Assembly (NCBI RefSeq): GCF_000472865.1
Contig: NZ_AXAP01000050.1
Location: 1 to 60,752 of the forward strand
Origin: Bradyrhizobium elkanii WSM2783
Lineage (GTDB): Bacteria; Pseudomonadota; Alphaproteobacteria; Rhizobiales; Xanthobacteraceae
Length of the DNA stretch: 60,752 bases
Direction of reading: 5' to 3'
Shown: positions 53,452 through 60,752 of the stretch, piece after piece
Position numbering within the stretch: position 1 is the first letter of the stretch
How the letters are laid out: every line of letters begins with the position of its first letter
Translations under genes and position numbers: made by a program
Notes under the pieces: generated by a model
Databases searched by the model: none
What the model was told of the DNA's origin: nothing
Seen by the model: only the letters and a program-made list of their open reading frames with translations

Positions 53452-53955
53452 TTACCGGGTCAGGCGAACCACGTCCTGTCTCAGCAGGTAGAGCGAGACC
53501 GCGAGCAGGACGACGTCCTTCATCAGGAAGGGCACATTGCCAGTCATCGCAGGGAAGCCTCCCGCAGCCACGTCCCAGCCCTCCGGCATGAAGGGAATTA
53601 TGGTGACCGTTGCAATGAAGGTGCCGGTCGAGCCGAGAGCGCCGAGAACGCCGAGACGCTTGTCCCAGAAGCCGGCGAGCAGCAGGGCTCCGAAGGTAAA
53701 CTCAGAGGTGCCCAGGAAATAGCTGGCGCCGGCGTGGCCGAACACGGGATAGAGCCACCAAATCAGCGGCCCGTTGCTGATGAACGGGACCAGTCTTTCG
53801 AACTCATACGGAAACCACTTCTGGTAGCCGAAGAAGAGGAACATGATCACCATCGAGGCGCGGACGACGTGGTAGTCGAGATCCTCCGCGAGCAGGCCAG
53901 ACCTTTGCAGCGCGCGGACGAGCGGGTTTAGCATGGTGTTGGTAATCGTGGTCAT
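53452..53955 (-). CDS. DUF417/YkgB-type DoxX-like membrane protein, 167 aa
   Basis: The ATG at 53955 follows AAAGGA; the in-frame extension to 54006 overlaps the CMD stop. Four membrane segments are visible (VVRASMVIMFLFFGYQKW; ISNGPLIWWLYPVFGHAGAS; VLGALGSTGTFIATVTIIPF; FLMKDVVLLAVSLYLLRQD), as in YkgB/DUF417 proteins of the DoxX superfamily. Family members often accompany redox or disinfectant-stress genes; the biochemical role is unknown. It follows the CMD gene on the same strand (47-base gap), probably in one operon. A nearly identical but broken copy is at 45428-45926. Confidence 0.85.
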   Translation of the reverse strand: MTTITNTMLNPLVRALQRSGLLAEDLDYHVVRASMVIMFLFFGYQKWFPYEFERLVPFISNGPLIWWLYPVFGHAGASYFLGTSEFTFGALLLAGFWDKRLGVLGALGSTGTFIATVTIIPFMPEGWDVAAGGFPAMTGNVPFLMKDVVLLAVSLYLLRQDVVRLTR

Positions 53956-54002
53956 GGTCGTGATCCTTTCACGTTGGAGATCTGACGGATCGCTCGATCG
54001 CT

Positions 54003-54538
54003 TCATGCGACGGCGGGGAAGTCGATCTCGGTGTCGTTGATGCGGTTGAACACGTTGGTGAAGACGGTGGTGGCGAAAGCCAGGCTGATCTCGACGAGCT
54101 GGGAGTCGCTGTAGCCGGCGGCCTTGATCGCGGCGAACTCCTCGTCGCTGACGGTGCCGCTGGACTGCGCGAGCTTGCGGACGAAGCGGATCAGCGCGTC
54201 GCGCTTCTCATCGCCGGTCGCCGACGATCGCGGATGTTCTTCAACTCGTCGGGCTTCAGGCCCGCGAGCTTGCCGAGCAGGCTATGCGCGGTGACGCAGT
54301 AGTCGCAGCCGGCTACGCCGGAGATGACGAGCTTGATGGTTTCCTGGTCGCGCTTCGACAACGAGCCGGCGGCGAGCACGCTGTCGGCGAGCATGATGGA
54401 CTTGAGCGCATCGGGCCCGTGGGCGCCGATCGCCTTGAACGTGTTGGGCACGCTGCCGATCGCCTTCTTGATCTGGCCATAGACTTCGGCGGTCGCGCCA
54501 GTTGCGGTTTCGAGACTGGGGACGGAAAGACGGGACAT
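54003..54538 (-). pseudogene. Carboxymuconolactone decarboxylase family (AhpD-like) protein, one frameshift
   Basis: AAGGAG precedes the ATG at 54538. The first 100 residues read MSRLSVPSLETATGATAEVY, VPNTFKAIGAHG and GCDYCVTAHSLLGKL with the CxxC...H active site of AhpD-like peroxidases. Near 54232 the frame shifts; GDEKRDALIRFVRKLAQSSG, VSDEEFAAIKAAGYSDSQLV and NDTEIDFPAVA complete the protein at 54003. The CxxC part stays intact upstream of the break. It is divergent from the AraC gene at 54672 and leads the DUF417 gene. Confidence 0.85.
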
Positions 54539-54671
54539 GTTGGCACTCCTTGCTTGGGTTGGGCGGTGAACGATTGCGAAGTGACAATAAGGGCCCGCTA
54601 TGAGACTTTGAATGTTGTAGGAACCCGACTATATGCTAGATCGTCTCAATCGAGTCGTTGGAGAGATCGCT

Positions 54672-55700
54672 ATGGACTGGCTCAGCAGGCTCTTCGAGAT
54701 GATGCCGGTAAGCGGGCGGCTGGATCTGCGCTGTTCCTACGGTGTGCCCTGGCGGATCGATCAGGGCCCGGGTGAAACGAACGAGATTCCCTATCATGCG
54801 GTCGTCGGGGGCTCGGCCCTCTTGGAAGATCCGGCCGGCGGCAAGCCGCTGCGGCTGGAGACCGGAGACATCTTGCTGCTGCCGGGCAATCCGCGCCACG
54901 TCATGCATGACGGCGGCGGCGCCCGGCCGAAGCCGGCGCGAAATCGCCAAGAGCTTAATCTCGTCATCAGCGAGAACACCGGCAGAGGCGAGCGGCTCGA
55001 TCTATTGTGCGGACACTTCACGATCGCGCCCCCACACGACCGCCTGGTGCGCAGCTATCTGCCGCCTCGTCTGGTCGTGCATGCCCGCGGTGACGACGGA
55101 GGACAGAATGCCACGCAGCTCGCCGGCCTGGTCGCCCTGATGCGCGGCGAGTCGACCGATGATCGTCTCGGCGGTCGCGCGATGTTGAACGCGCTGTCGA
55201 CGGCGATGTTCGCGCTGGTGCTGCGGTTCGCGAGCGAAGCCGAAGATGCGCCGCGCGGACTCCTGGCGTTGGCCGGTCATCCGCGTCTGGCGCCGGCCGT
55301 GGCCGCCATGTTCGCCGAGCCAGCCCGCGCCTGGTCGCTGCCCGACCTCGCGCGCCTGTGCAACATGTCGCGCGCCACGCTGGCCCGCCAGTTTCAGGAG
55401 AAGCTCGGACGATCGGCCTCGGATCTTCTGACCGATATCCGGATGACGCTTGCTGCGAACGAGTTGAGGAAGTCGTCGCTGTCGACGGGCGCCGTGGCGG
55501 AGGCGGTGGGCTACCAATCCGAAGCCGCATTCCAGCGCGCCTTCAAGAGCCACATGGGCGCCACGCCGGCGCAGTGGCGCAAGATGCAGGAGCCCACGGG
55601 TCGGGACATCTTCGCCAGGCCGGCGGCTGCCGTCGATGCGGCGAAGATATCCGACGGAAGTAGGCCAGCGGAGGGCGGGAATGCGCCCTCGCCAGCCTAG
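54672..55700 (+). CDS. AraC-family regulator with cupin_6 domain, 342 aa
   Basis: GGAGAG lies before the ATG at 54672 (MDWLSRLFEMMPVSGRLDLR); the start at 54633 is less likely. Residues 1-185 form the cupin_6 sensor (YGVPWRIDQGPGETNEIPYH, GDILLLPGNPRHVMHD) and residues 205-310 the AraC double HTH (LPDLARLCNMSRATLARQFQ, GAVAEAVGYQSEAAFQRAFK, GATPAQWRK). Members usually activate the divergent gene, here the CMD-DUF417 operon 133 bases away. Downstream, the old yellow enzyme gene runs towards it, 20 bases off. Confidence 0.9.
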   Translation: MDWLSRLFEMMPVSGRLDLRCSYGVPWRIDQGPGETNEIPYHAVVGGSALLEDPAGGKPLRLETGDILLLPGNPRHVMHDGGGARPKPARNRQELNLVISENTGRGERLDLLCGHFTIAPPHDRLVRSYLPPRLVVHARGDDGGQNATQLAGLVALMRGESTDDRLGGRAMLNALSTAMFALVLRFASEAEDAPRGLLALAGHPRLAPAVAAMFAEPARAWSLPDLARLCNMSRATLARQFQEKLGRSASDLLTDIRMTLAANELRKSSLSTGAVAEAVGYQSEAAFQRAFKSHMGATPAQWRKMQEPTGRDIFARPAAAVDAAKISDGSRPAEGGNAPSPA

Positions 55701-55720
55701 AGAGATGATGCGGTCAGCGC

Positions 55721-56824
55721 TCAGGCGGCTGCCACCGATTCGGCAACCGGGTAGTCCGTGTAGCCGCGCGCGTCGCCGCCGTAGAAGGTCGACCGGTCGT
55801 AGTCGGTCAGCGGCAGGCCCTGTCGGATCCGCTCCGGCAGATCAGGGTTCGAGATGAAGTGGCGACCGAAGGCGACGAGGTCGGCGTCGCCGAAGGTGAC
55901 GACGGCTTCCGCGGAAGCGGGGGTGAAGCCGCCGGCCGCGATCAAGGTCCGCGAGAATTTCGGCCGCAGATGCTGGGATGCAATCGGCGCCTGGTCCTTC
56001 ACGATTTCCTCGATGCCCTTGATGCGCGGTTCGACGACATGCAGGTAGGCAATGCCCAAGCGGTCAAGCTCGGTCGTCAAATAGCTGAATGTCGCCGCCG
56101 GATTGCTGTCCGACATCGACCCGTAGGTGCCGCTCGGGGCGATGCGCACGCCGACGCGGTCGGCGCCCCAGACGGAAATAGCGGCCTGCGTCACCTCCAG
56201 CATGAAACGAGCGCGATTTTCGATCGGGCCGCCGTATTCGTCGGTCCTCTTGTTCGTGCCGTCCTGCAAGAACTGGTCGGGCAGGTAGCCGTTCGCACCA
56301 TGGATTTCGACGCCATCGAAACCCGCCCGCAGCGCGCGCTCGGCTGCCGTTCGAAATTCTTCGATGATGACTGGGATCTCAAGCAGTGCGAGTGCGCGCG
56401 GCATCGAGAACCGGACCTCGCCGCGCTTGGAGTACGCATAGCCCTCGGCCGCGATAGCGGAGGGCGCGACCGGCGCGTCCCCGTTCGGCTGCAGGTCGAC
56501 ATGCGACTGCCGGCCGACATGCCACAGTTGCTGGAAGATGCGGCCGCCCTTGGCGTGGACCGCGTCGGTGACGCGTTGCCATCCTGCGATCTGGGAATCG
56601 GAGTAGATGCCGGGAGCACCGGCGTAACCGTTGCCGCGGATCGAGACGGGTGACGCTTCGGAGATGATCAGGCCGCCCTTCGTCGTGCGCTGCCTGTAGT
56701 ATTCGACCATCAGCTCGCTCGGGATGTCGCCGGGATCGGAGCGCATCCGCGTCAGCGGTGCCATGGCGACGCGATGGGTCAGACGGTAGGGACCGACCTG
56801 GGTGGGGGTGAAGAGCTTGGACAT
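55721..56824 (-). CDS. nemA: Old yellow enzyme, NemA-type alkene reductase, 367 aa
   Basis: The FMN protein uses NADPH to reduce activated C=C bonds (maleimides, enones, quinone-like and nitro compounds). It starts MSKLFTPTQVGPYRLTHRVA; APLTRMRS binds FMN; the active-site pair is in EIHGANGYLPDQFL (His/Asn); RTDEYGGPIENRARF, GVRIAPSGTYG, IAAGGF and VAFGRHFISNPDLP complete the barrel. Length and all motifs match NemA/GTN-reductase enzymes. It lies convergent to the AraC gene and head-on with nothing else; the next gene upstream on the same strand is the peroxiredoxin. A 13-codon relic of a second copy is at 46080-46110. Confidence 0.92.
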   Translation of the reverse strand: MSKLFTPTQVGPYRLTHRVAMAPLTRMRSDPGDIPSELMVEYYRQRTTKGGLIISEASPVSIRGNGYAGAPGIYSDSQIAGWQRVTDAVHAKGGRIFQQLWHVGRQSHVDLQPNGDAPVAPSAIAAEGYAYSKRGEVRFSMPRALALLEIPVIIEEFRTAAERALRAGFDGVEIHGANGYLPDQFLQDGTNKRTDEYGGPIENRARFMLEVTQAAISVWGADRVGVRIAPSGTYGSMSDSNPAATFSYLTTELDRLGIAYLHVVEPRIKGIEEIVKDQAPIASQHLRPKFSRTLIAAGGFTPASAEAVVTFGDADLVAFGRHFISNPDLPERIRQGLPLTDYDRSTFYGGDARGYTDYPVAESVAAA

Positions 56825-56905
56825 GGGTGTATTCTTTTTGGGGGTGCTTGGGTGGAAGGACAGCGGCCGGTGGTCGTGTTCGCCCCACCGGCCGCCTCAT
56901 GTGGG

Positions 56906-57580
56906 TCACACGTGGACGGCAGCCGCCCGCTGGAGGACCGGGATCATGTCTTCAGGCTCCGGCCGGCGGGTGTAGTCGGGGTTCACTTCGGAATAGAGGA
57001 TCACGCCGTCCTGCCCGATGACGTAGCGAGCCGGCATCGGCAGCATCCAACTGGGGTCGTCGTTGAACGTCGGCAGATCGTTCTTGAGCTGCTTGTAGAG
57101 CTCGACCAGATAGTCGGGCAGATGGAAGCGCAGGCCGAACGCGGCGCCGACCTTGCCTTTCGCATCCGACAGGATCGGGAACGAGAGCTTGTTCTGGCGA
57201 ACCGACTTGCGGCTGTTCGGGGCGGTCTGCGGCGAGATCGCGACCAGCGAGGCGCCATACTTGTCGAACTCCGGCTTGACGGCTTCGAGCGCCTGCAGCT
57301 CCATGTTGCAGTAGGGGCACCAGACGCCGCGGTAGAAGCTGAGCACCAGCGGCCCTCGCTTCAGCAGCTCGGCCGAGCTCACGACGTTCCCTTCCGGATC
57401 CTTGAGCGAGAAGGTCGGAGCGGCGTCTCCAGCCTTCTTGGCGCGCTTGGCCGCGCCGGATTCGATCAGCTCCGCGGTGGCGCGGTGCATCGTCTCGATG
57501 ACCGGGCGAGGAACGTTGTAGGGCGGCTTTCCGGCCTCGAAATCGGCCTTGAAAGCATCGAGCTTGGCTTGAAGCGACAT
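56906..57580 (-). CDS. Peroxiredoxin-like (AhpC/TSA) protein, 224 aa
   Basis: AAGGAG precedes the ATG at 57580 (MSLQAKLDAFKADFEAGKPP). After an N-terminal helical extension comes a thioredoxin fold: GDAAPTFSLKDPEGNVVSSA, LSFYRGVWCPYCNMELQALE with Cys88 and Cys91 (C-P-Y-C), and FPILSDAKGKVGAAFGL. It would reduce peroxides, or act as a thiol oxidoreductase, in the cytosol. It is 81 bases upstream of nemA on the same strand, so the two probably form one redox operon. Intact. Confidence 0.9.
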   Translation of the reverse strand: MSLQAKLDAFKADFEAGKPPYNVPRPVIETMHRATAELIESGAAKRAKKAGDAAPTFSLKDPEGNVVSSAELLKRGPLVLSFYRGVWCPYCNMELQALEAVKPEFDKYGASLVAISPQTAPNSRKSVRQNKLSFPILSDAKGKVGAAFGLRFHLPDYLVELYKQLKNDLPTFNDDPSWMLPMPARYVIGQDGVILYSEVNPDYTRRPEPEDMIPVLQRAAAVHV

Positions 57581-57729
57581 AATGGTCTCCTTGGGCGTTC
57601 CGTGTGGAGGCGGCGGCGCCGGCCTTTTCGTGAAAGTCACGTGCAGAACCTAACGGAGAGCGCCTCATGAGGTAGCGGGCACGTCGGACTAGCGCTTATT
57701 CCGGCCTGGAATGATCGCCGCGAAGCGCG

Positions 57730-58047
57730 TCAGCACCCCTTGCAGATGATCAGCTTGCGGTCCAATTCCTCGTCCGCCTGGTGTTGTTGCGCTTCCCATG
57801 CAGAGACGGATTCATGACTGGGAACGTCCGCCAGGCGGGGCTGCCGATGGCCGACGGGGGCAAGCCAAGGCAGGCGCGAGGTCAACAAGATCGGCGCACG
57901 ATCCGTGGCGGCGCTGCTCGACACTTCGGGATAAACGGCGGCAGTAGCTTGCCGGTCGGCTGCGCTCGCCGGCGACAGCAGGGCAGCAAATATTGCGAGG
58001 GCGGCGGCTGCCTTGGTTGAGGGGTCAAGGATCGAGGTGCGGGACAT
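57730..58047 (-). CDS. Secreted hypothetical protein, 105 aa
   Basis: AAAGGAG stands before the ATG at 58047, which I prefer to the upstream start at 58188. Residues 1-34 are a signal peptide (STKAAAALAIFAALLSPASA, cut after ASA). The mature protein has no known motif; it ends DEELDRKLIICKGC with a C-x-x-C at the very C-terminus, perhaps a metal or redox pair. It lies between the LysR gene and the peroxiredoxin, all on the minus strand, and could be co-regulated with them. Confidence 0.65.
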   Translation of the reverse strand: MSRTSILDPSTKAAAALAIFAALLSPASAADRQATAAVYPEVSSSAATDRAPILLTSRLPWLAPVGHRQPRLADVPSHESVSAWEAQQHQADEELDRKLIICKGC

Positions 58048-58215
58048 GGTGACTCCTTTGCAGGAGGCTCGGGATGAGCGGCTCCGTTGAGTGTCACCGT
58101 ACTCATTCACATGCGACGTTGAATGCCGATCTGGCTCGAAGGCATGCTGAGTCGTCTCACGGCCGTCCGATCTGCGCGCGGACGACATCGCGACAGGCGT
58201 CCAGCAGATCCGGAC

Positions 58216-59094
58216 TTAGGCGTTGAACGAACGTTCGAAGAAGCCGACGAAAGCTCGCGCCTTGGCCGTCGCCGCGCGACCGGTCGGAAGCACCGCCCAC
58301 AGGTCGAGCGGCGGGAGGTCCCATTCGGACAGAACGGTACGGACGGCGCCTGATCGCAATTCAGGGGCGAACATCCACTCCGACGCGATGGCCAGTCCGG
58401 TATGGGAGAGCACCGCCGCCCTTACGCCTTCCGCAGCGGTCACTCGCAATCTGCTTTTAACGCTGACGGACAATTCGGTGCTTTCGCGGCTGAAGGACCA
58501 CACGCTGCCTTCCTGCAGATAGACGATGGCCTGGTGCTTGCTCAGCTCGCTCGGCGTCGAGGGTGTGCCGGCCCGATCGAAGTACGCAGGCGTCCCGAGG
58601 ACGAGCCGCTTGCATCTCGCGACGCGTCGTACCGTCAATGTCGAGTCCAGCATCTTTCCCATCCGGAGGGCCACGTCGATGCCCTCTTGGACGAGATCGA
58701 TCTGGCGGTCGTCCAAGACAACCTCGAGATCCAGCTCCGGATGCTGGGCCATGAACTGCGGCAACATCGGAATGAGGTGGATCCGGGCGAACGTGACGGC
58801 GGCGCAGACGCGCAATCGTCCTTTGAGGCCTGCTCCCGCTCCGCGCGCGGCGCGTTCGGCCTCGGCCGCTTCCTCGAGAGCGCGCCTGGCGCGCTCGAGA
58901 TAGCCGAGTCCGGCTTCCGTCGCGGTCAGGCCACGCGTCGAGCGCGTCAGCAACTTGACCCCGAGATACTCCTCCAATTGCGCGACCGATTTTGACACGG
59001 CCGGTTGCCCCACCCGAAGCTGTCGCGCTGCTCCGGAGAAGGAGCCGGTTTCGACGACCCGCACGAATGTTTCCATGGAAGCCAGGCGATCCAT
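58216..59094 (-). CDS. LysR-type transcriptional regulator (intact), 292 aa
   Basis: GGAGAA precedes the ATG at 59094 (MDRLASMETFVRVVETGSFS). Winged HTH in residues 1-60 (GQPAVSKSVAQLEEYLGVKL), effector domain after that (RVCAAVTFARIHLIPMLPQF, LQEGSVWSFSRESTELSVSV, ending FERSFNA). It belongs to a different LysR subgroup (DsdC/CrgA-like N-terminus) from the MDRFEA group at 7-15 and 32 kb. By position it may control the peroxiredoxin/nemA genes downstream. Confidence 0.88.
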   Translation of the reverse strand: MDRLASMETFVRVVETGSFSGAARQLRVGQPAVSKSVAQLEEYLGVKLLTRSTRGLTATEAGLGYLERARRALEEAAEAERAARGAGAGLKGRLRVCAAVTFARIHLIPMLPQFMAQHPELDLEVVLDDRQIDLVQEGIDVALRMGKMLDSTLTVRRVARCKRLVLGTPAYFDRAGTPSTPSELSKHQAIVYLQEGSVWSFSRESTELSVSVKSRLRVTAAEGVRAAVLSHTGLAIASEWMFAPELRSGAVRTVLSEWDLPPLDLWAVLPTGRAATAKARAFVGFFERSFNA

Positions 59095-59525
59095 CCTATT
59101 CTCCGCAGGAATGAGCGATATCGCTTCCCCCTGTCTGCCATGCCGGCCAGGGATTGGCCATCTCTGTACGCGTCCGAGCCGGGCGAGGAGAGCGAGATGA
59201 AGAGCCACGAAGACCAGATCGAGCACCAGGTCCGAACCGCGACGGCCAATCCGCGGGAATGGCTCGCGCGAAGGTCGTGACGCTCGAAGCCGCCCAGACG
59301 CTATCGGAAACGGCTAGAGAGGGGCTACTGGCCTACGCGATGACGGGCAGCGTCGTGGCGAGCATCGCTATCGTCGCAGCGCCGCATTTTGATTTGCTGC
59401 TGCGGTGTATTTTCGACACGGGTATAGGTTTGGCCGCTCCGCGGTGGCCGCCACGGTTGACACTGTTGTCTGCCATGCACCGAATTGAGGTGCCGAGCGC
59501 GCCCGAAAGCCCGAGGAGACCTGAA
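59095..59525. other. No confident gene
   Basis: A 27-residue ORF at 59197-59280 (MKSHEDQIEHQVRTATANPR) and, one frame over, AKVVTLEAAQTLSETAREGL suggest a small frameshifted protein, but there is no motif. Confidence 0.3.
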
Positions 59526-60465
59526 ATGCAGAGACCTGATCCACACACGGCCGTCCGCCGCGATTTGCCGAGCCAGATCGTTCTGGTGCTACAGGGCGGA
59601 GGCGCGTTGGGATCCTACCAGGCAGGCGTCTATCAAGCGTTGCAGGAGGCCGGAATCGAGCCCGACTGGAGCATCGGCACCTCGATCGGCGCCATCAACG
59701 CAAGCTTGATTGCCGGAAGCCAGCCGCAGCGCCGGCTTGAGCGGTTGCATGCGTTCTGGAGTCGCGTAGAGCGCGCCCCGGACTGGTTCTTTCAGGGTGC
59801 GTTCCCTGGACTGCACGGGCGCTGGTCGAACTGGAGCACCATGACGCGGGGCATACCCGGCTTCTTCGCCGAACCTGCTTGCCCATGCCGGGGACGCCTT
59901 TCCGCAGGGTGCCGATCGCGCCGGCTACTACTCAACGGCGCCGCTTGCGCAGACCCTTGCCGAACTGGTTGACTTCGACCTGATCAATCAGGGAAGGCCG
60001 CGACTGACCGTCGGTGCGGCGCATGTGCGAACCAGCCGGATGCGTTATTTCGATACCCGCGACGGCAGGCTGGACGTGAACCATATCATGGCTTCGGGCG
60101 CCCTCCCGCCGGCTTTTCCGCCGGTGCGCATCGACGGCGAACTCTACTGGGACGGAGGCATCCTTTCCAATACGCCCACCGAGGCGGTGTTCGACGACAA
60201 TCCGAGAAGGAACTCAGTGATCTTCTCTGTGCATCTGTGGAATCCGGTCGGGGCCGAGCCGACGACGATGGCCGACGTCCTCAACCGGCACAAGGACATC
60301 CAATATTCGAGTCGTATAGCGAGCCAGATCGCGCGTCACCAGCAGACGCATCGCCTGCGTCACGTCATCAACGAACTCGCGTCTCGACTGCCCGAAAGCG
60401 AGCGCAGCAAGCCTGAGATCACGGAATTGCTGGGCTATGGCTTGTCAATCGGCTTGCAAATTTGA
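59526..60465 (+). pseudogene. Patatin-like phospholipase, frameshifted and lacking the DUF3734 tail
   Basis: The ATG at 59526 opens MQRPDPHTAVRRDLPSQIVL and the patatin loop GGGALGSYQAG with GTSIG follows. One base is lost near 59875; LLAHAGDAFPQGADRAGYYS, MASGALPPAFPPVRIDGELY and WDGGILSNTPTEAVFDD continue in another frame. The frame passes the position where the 16394 gene has TAA (here NELASRL), but the protein ends early in LLGYGLSIGLQI instead of entering DUF3734. It is the third patatin copy in the window, each damaged differently. Confidence 0.85.
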
Positions 60466-60752
60466 CCCCTCGTATTGCCTCATCTGAGGATGTTACTTTC
60501 GCTTGACGGACGTAGCGCCGACTGTCGGCCGGTCTGAGGTTGCGTCATTCCTCGCAGGATCGGAGGGACTGGGGACGTCGCGGAGTGCCCATCACACGCA
60601 GCGCCGGCCCCATTCCCGGGATCACCAATGGTGGCCGGTGCCGTACCCCCGGCCATGCGCGGGATGATCACCTCGGTTGCGTTGCGTCTGAGTGATCGCA
60701 ACAAGCGCTGCACGATGGTGTGCTGCGGCGGCCCGAACTTTTCGGGGGCGTG
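60466..60752. other. No supported gene to window end
   Basis: No motif-bearing frame on either strand; the sequence after the patatin break is unrelated to its normal 3' end. Confidence 0.35.

Noticed and set aside
55859..56653. 264-codon open frame on the plus strand
   Set aside because: It lies wholly antisense to nemA, which has every family motif; the frame is open only because of GC-rich third positions.
56774..57670. 298-codon open frame on the plus strand
   Set aside because: Antisense to the peroxiredoxin gene, no motif, no ribosome site.
1..60752. CRISPR arrays, tRNA or rRNA genes, nod boxes
   Set aside because: I looked for regular spaced repeats, cloverleaf-type ends and the nod-box pattern and found none I could support; small RNA genes could be missed by eye.

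Overview
The window looks like an accessory, gene-losing part of a Bradyrhizobium-type alphaproteobacterial genome. The grounds are GC-rich coding DNA, a DUF3551 secreted protein (a family I know mainly from Bradyrhizobium), many tiny alphaproteobacterial-type ORFs, IS1182/IS110/IS3 debris, and several LysR and patatin/DUF3734 paralogs. This is inference; no rRNA, tRNA or core marker gene was seen to fix the species.

Layout. 0-5.8 kb: an IS1182 transposase tail, then small hypothetical genes separated by about ten copies of a GTAG-headed palindromic repeat (REP-like). 6-9.4 kb: a PAS protein, a small secreted protein, two convergent LysR genes (both broken) and a secreted cupin. 9.5-17.5 kb: a CGNR zinc-finger protein, a decayed egtB-egtD ergothioneine pair, two short-chain dehydrogenases, an intact LysR and a patatin-like phospholipase with an internal stop. 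Three of these transcription units share one unusual promoter/operator arrangement. 18.2-19.8 kb: a LuxR-LuxI quorum-sensing pair, both broken, with a textbook lux box still in front of luxI. 21.8-23.4 kb: an intact GAF-PAS histidine kinase. 23.8-31.6 kb: P450 debris, a glycosyltransferase, IS1182 and IS3 remnants, an FGGY (xylulokinase-like) kinase and a frameshifted hydrolase. 32-36 kb: LysR and patatin remnants, an intact alpha/beta hydrolase and a frameshifted P450. 36.3-45.4 kb: two related IS110-family elements with AraC, GNAT, GH15, MFS, VOC and GH130 genes or scraps between and beside them. 45.4-60.5 kb: a collapsed and a nearly complete copy of one module (old yellow enzyme, AraC, carboxymuconolactone decarboxylase, DUF417 membrane protein), a large winged-helix/NB-ARC regulator, a DUF3551 protein, a peroxiredoxin, a LysR and a third patatin.

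How it may work together. The 53-59 kb block reads as a redox/electrophile-defence island: an NADPH-dependent ene-reductase, a peroxiredoxin, an AhpD-like CMD protein and a DoxX-like membrane protein, next to AraC and LysR regulators. Related genes (LysR, SDR, patatin, cupin, egtBD) recur at 7-17 kb. Much of the window is decaying: I can read through at least twenty frameshifts or in-frame stops. Because many are single-base indels in otherwise well conserved genes, draft-assembly indel error must be excluded before each is called a true pseudogene; the substitution-type stops (luxR, patatin, small HTH gene) and the chimeric junctions argue that real decay is also happening.
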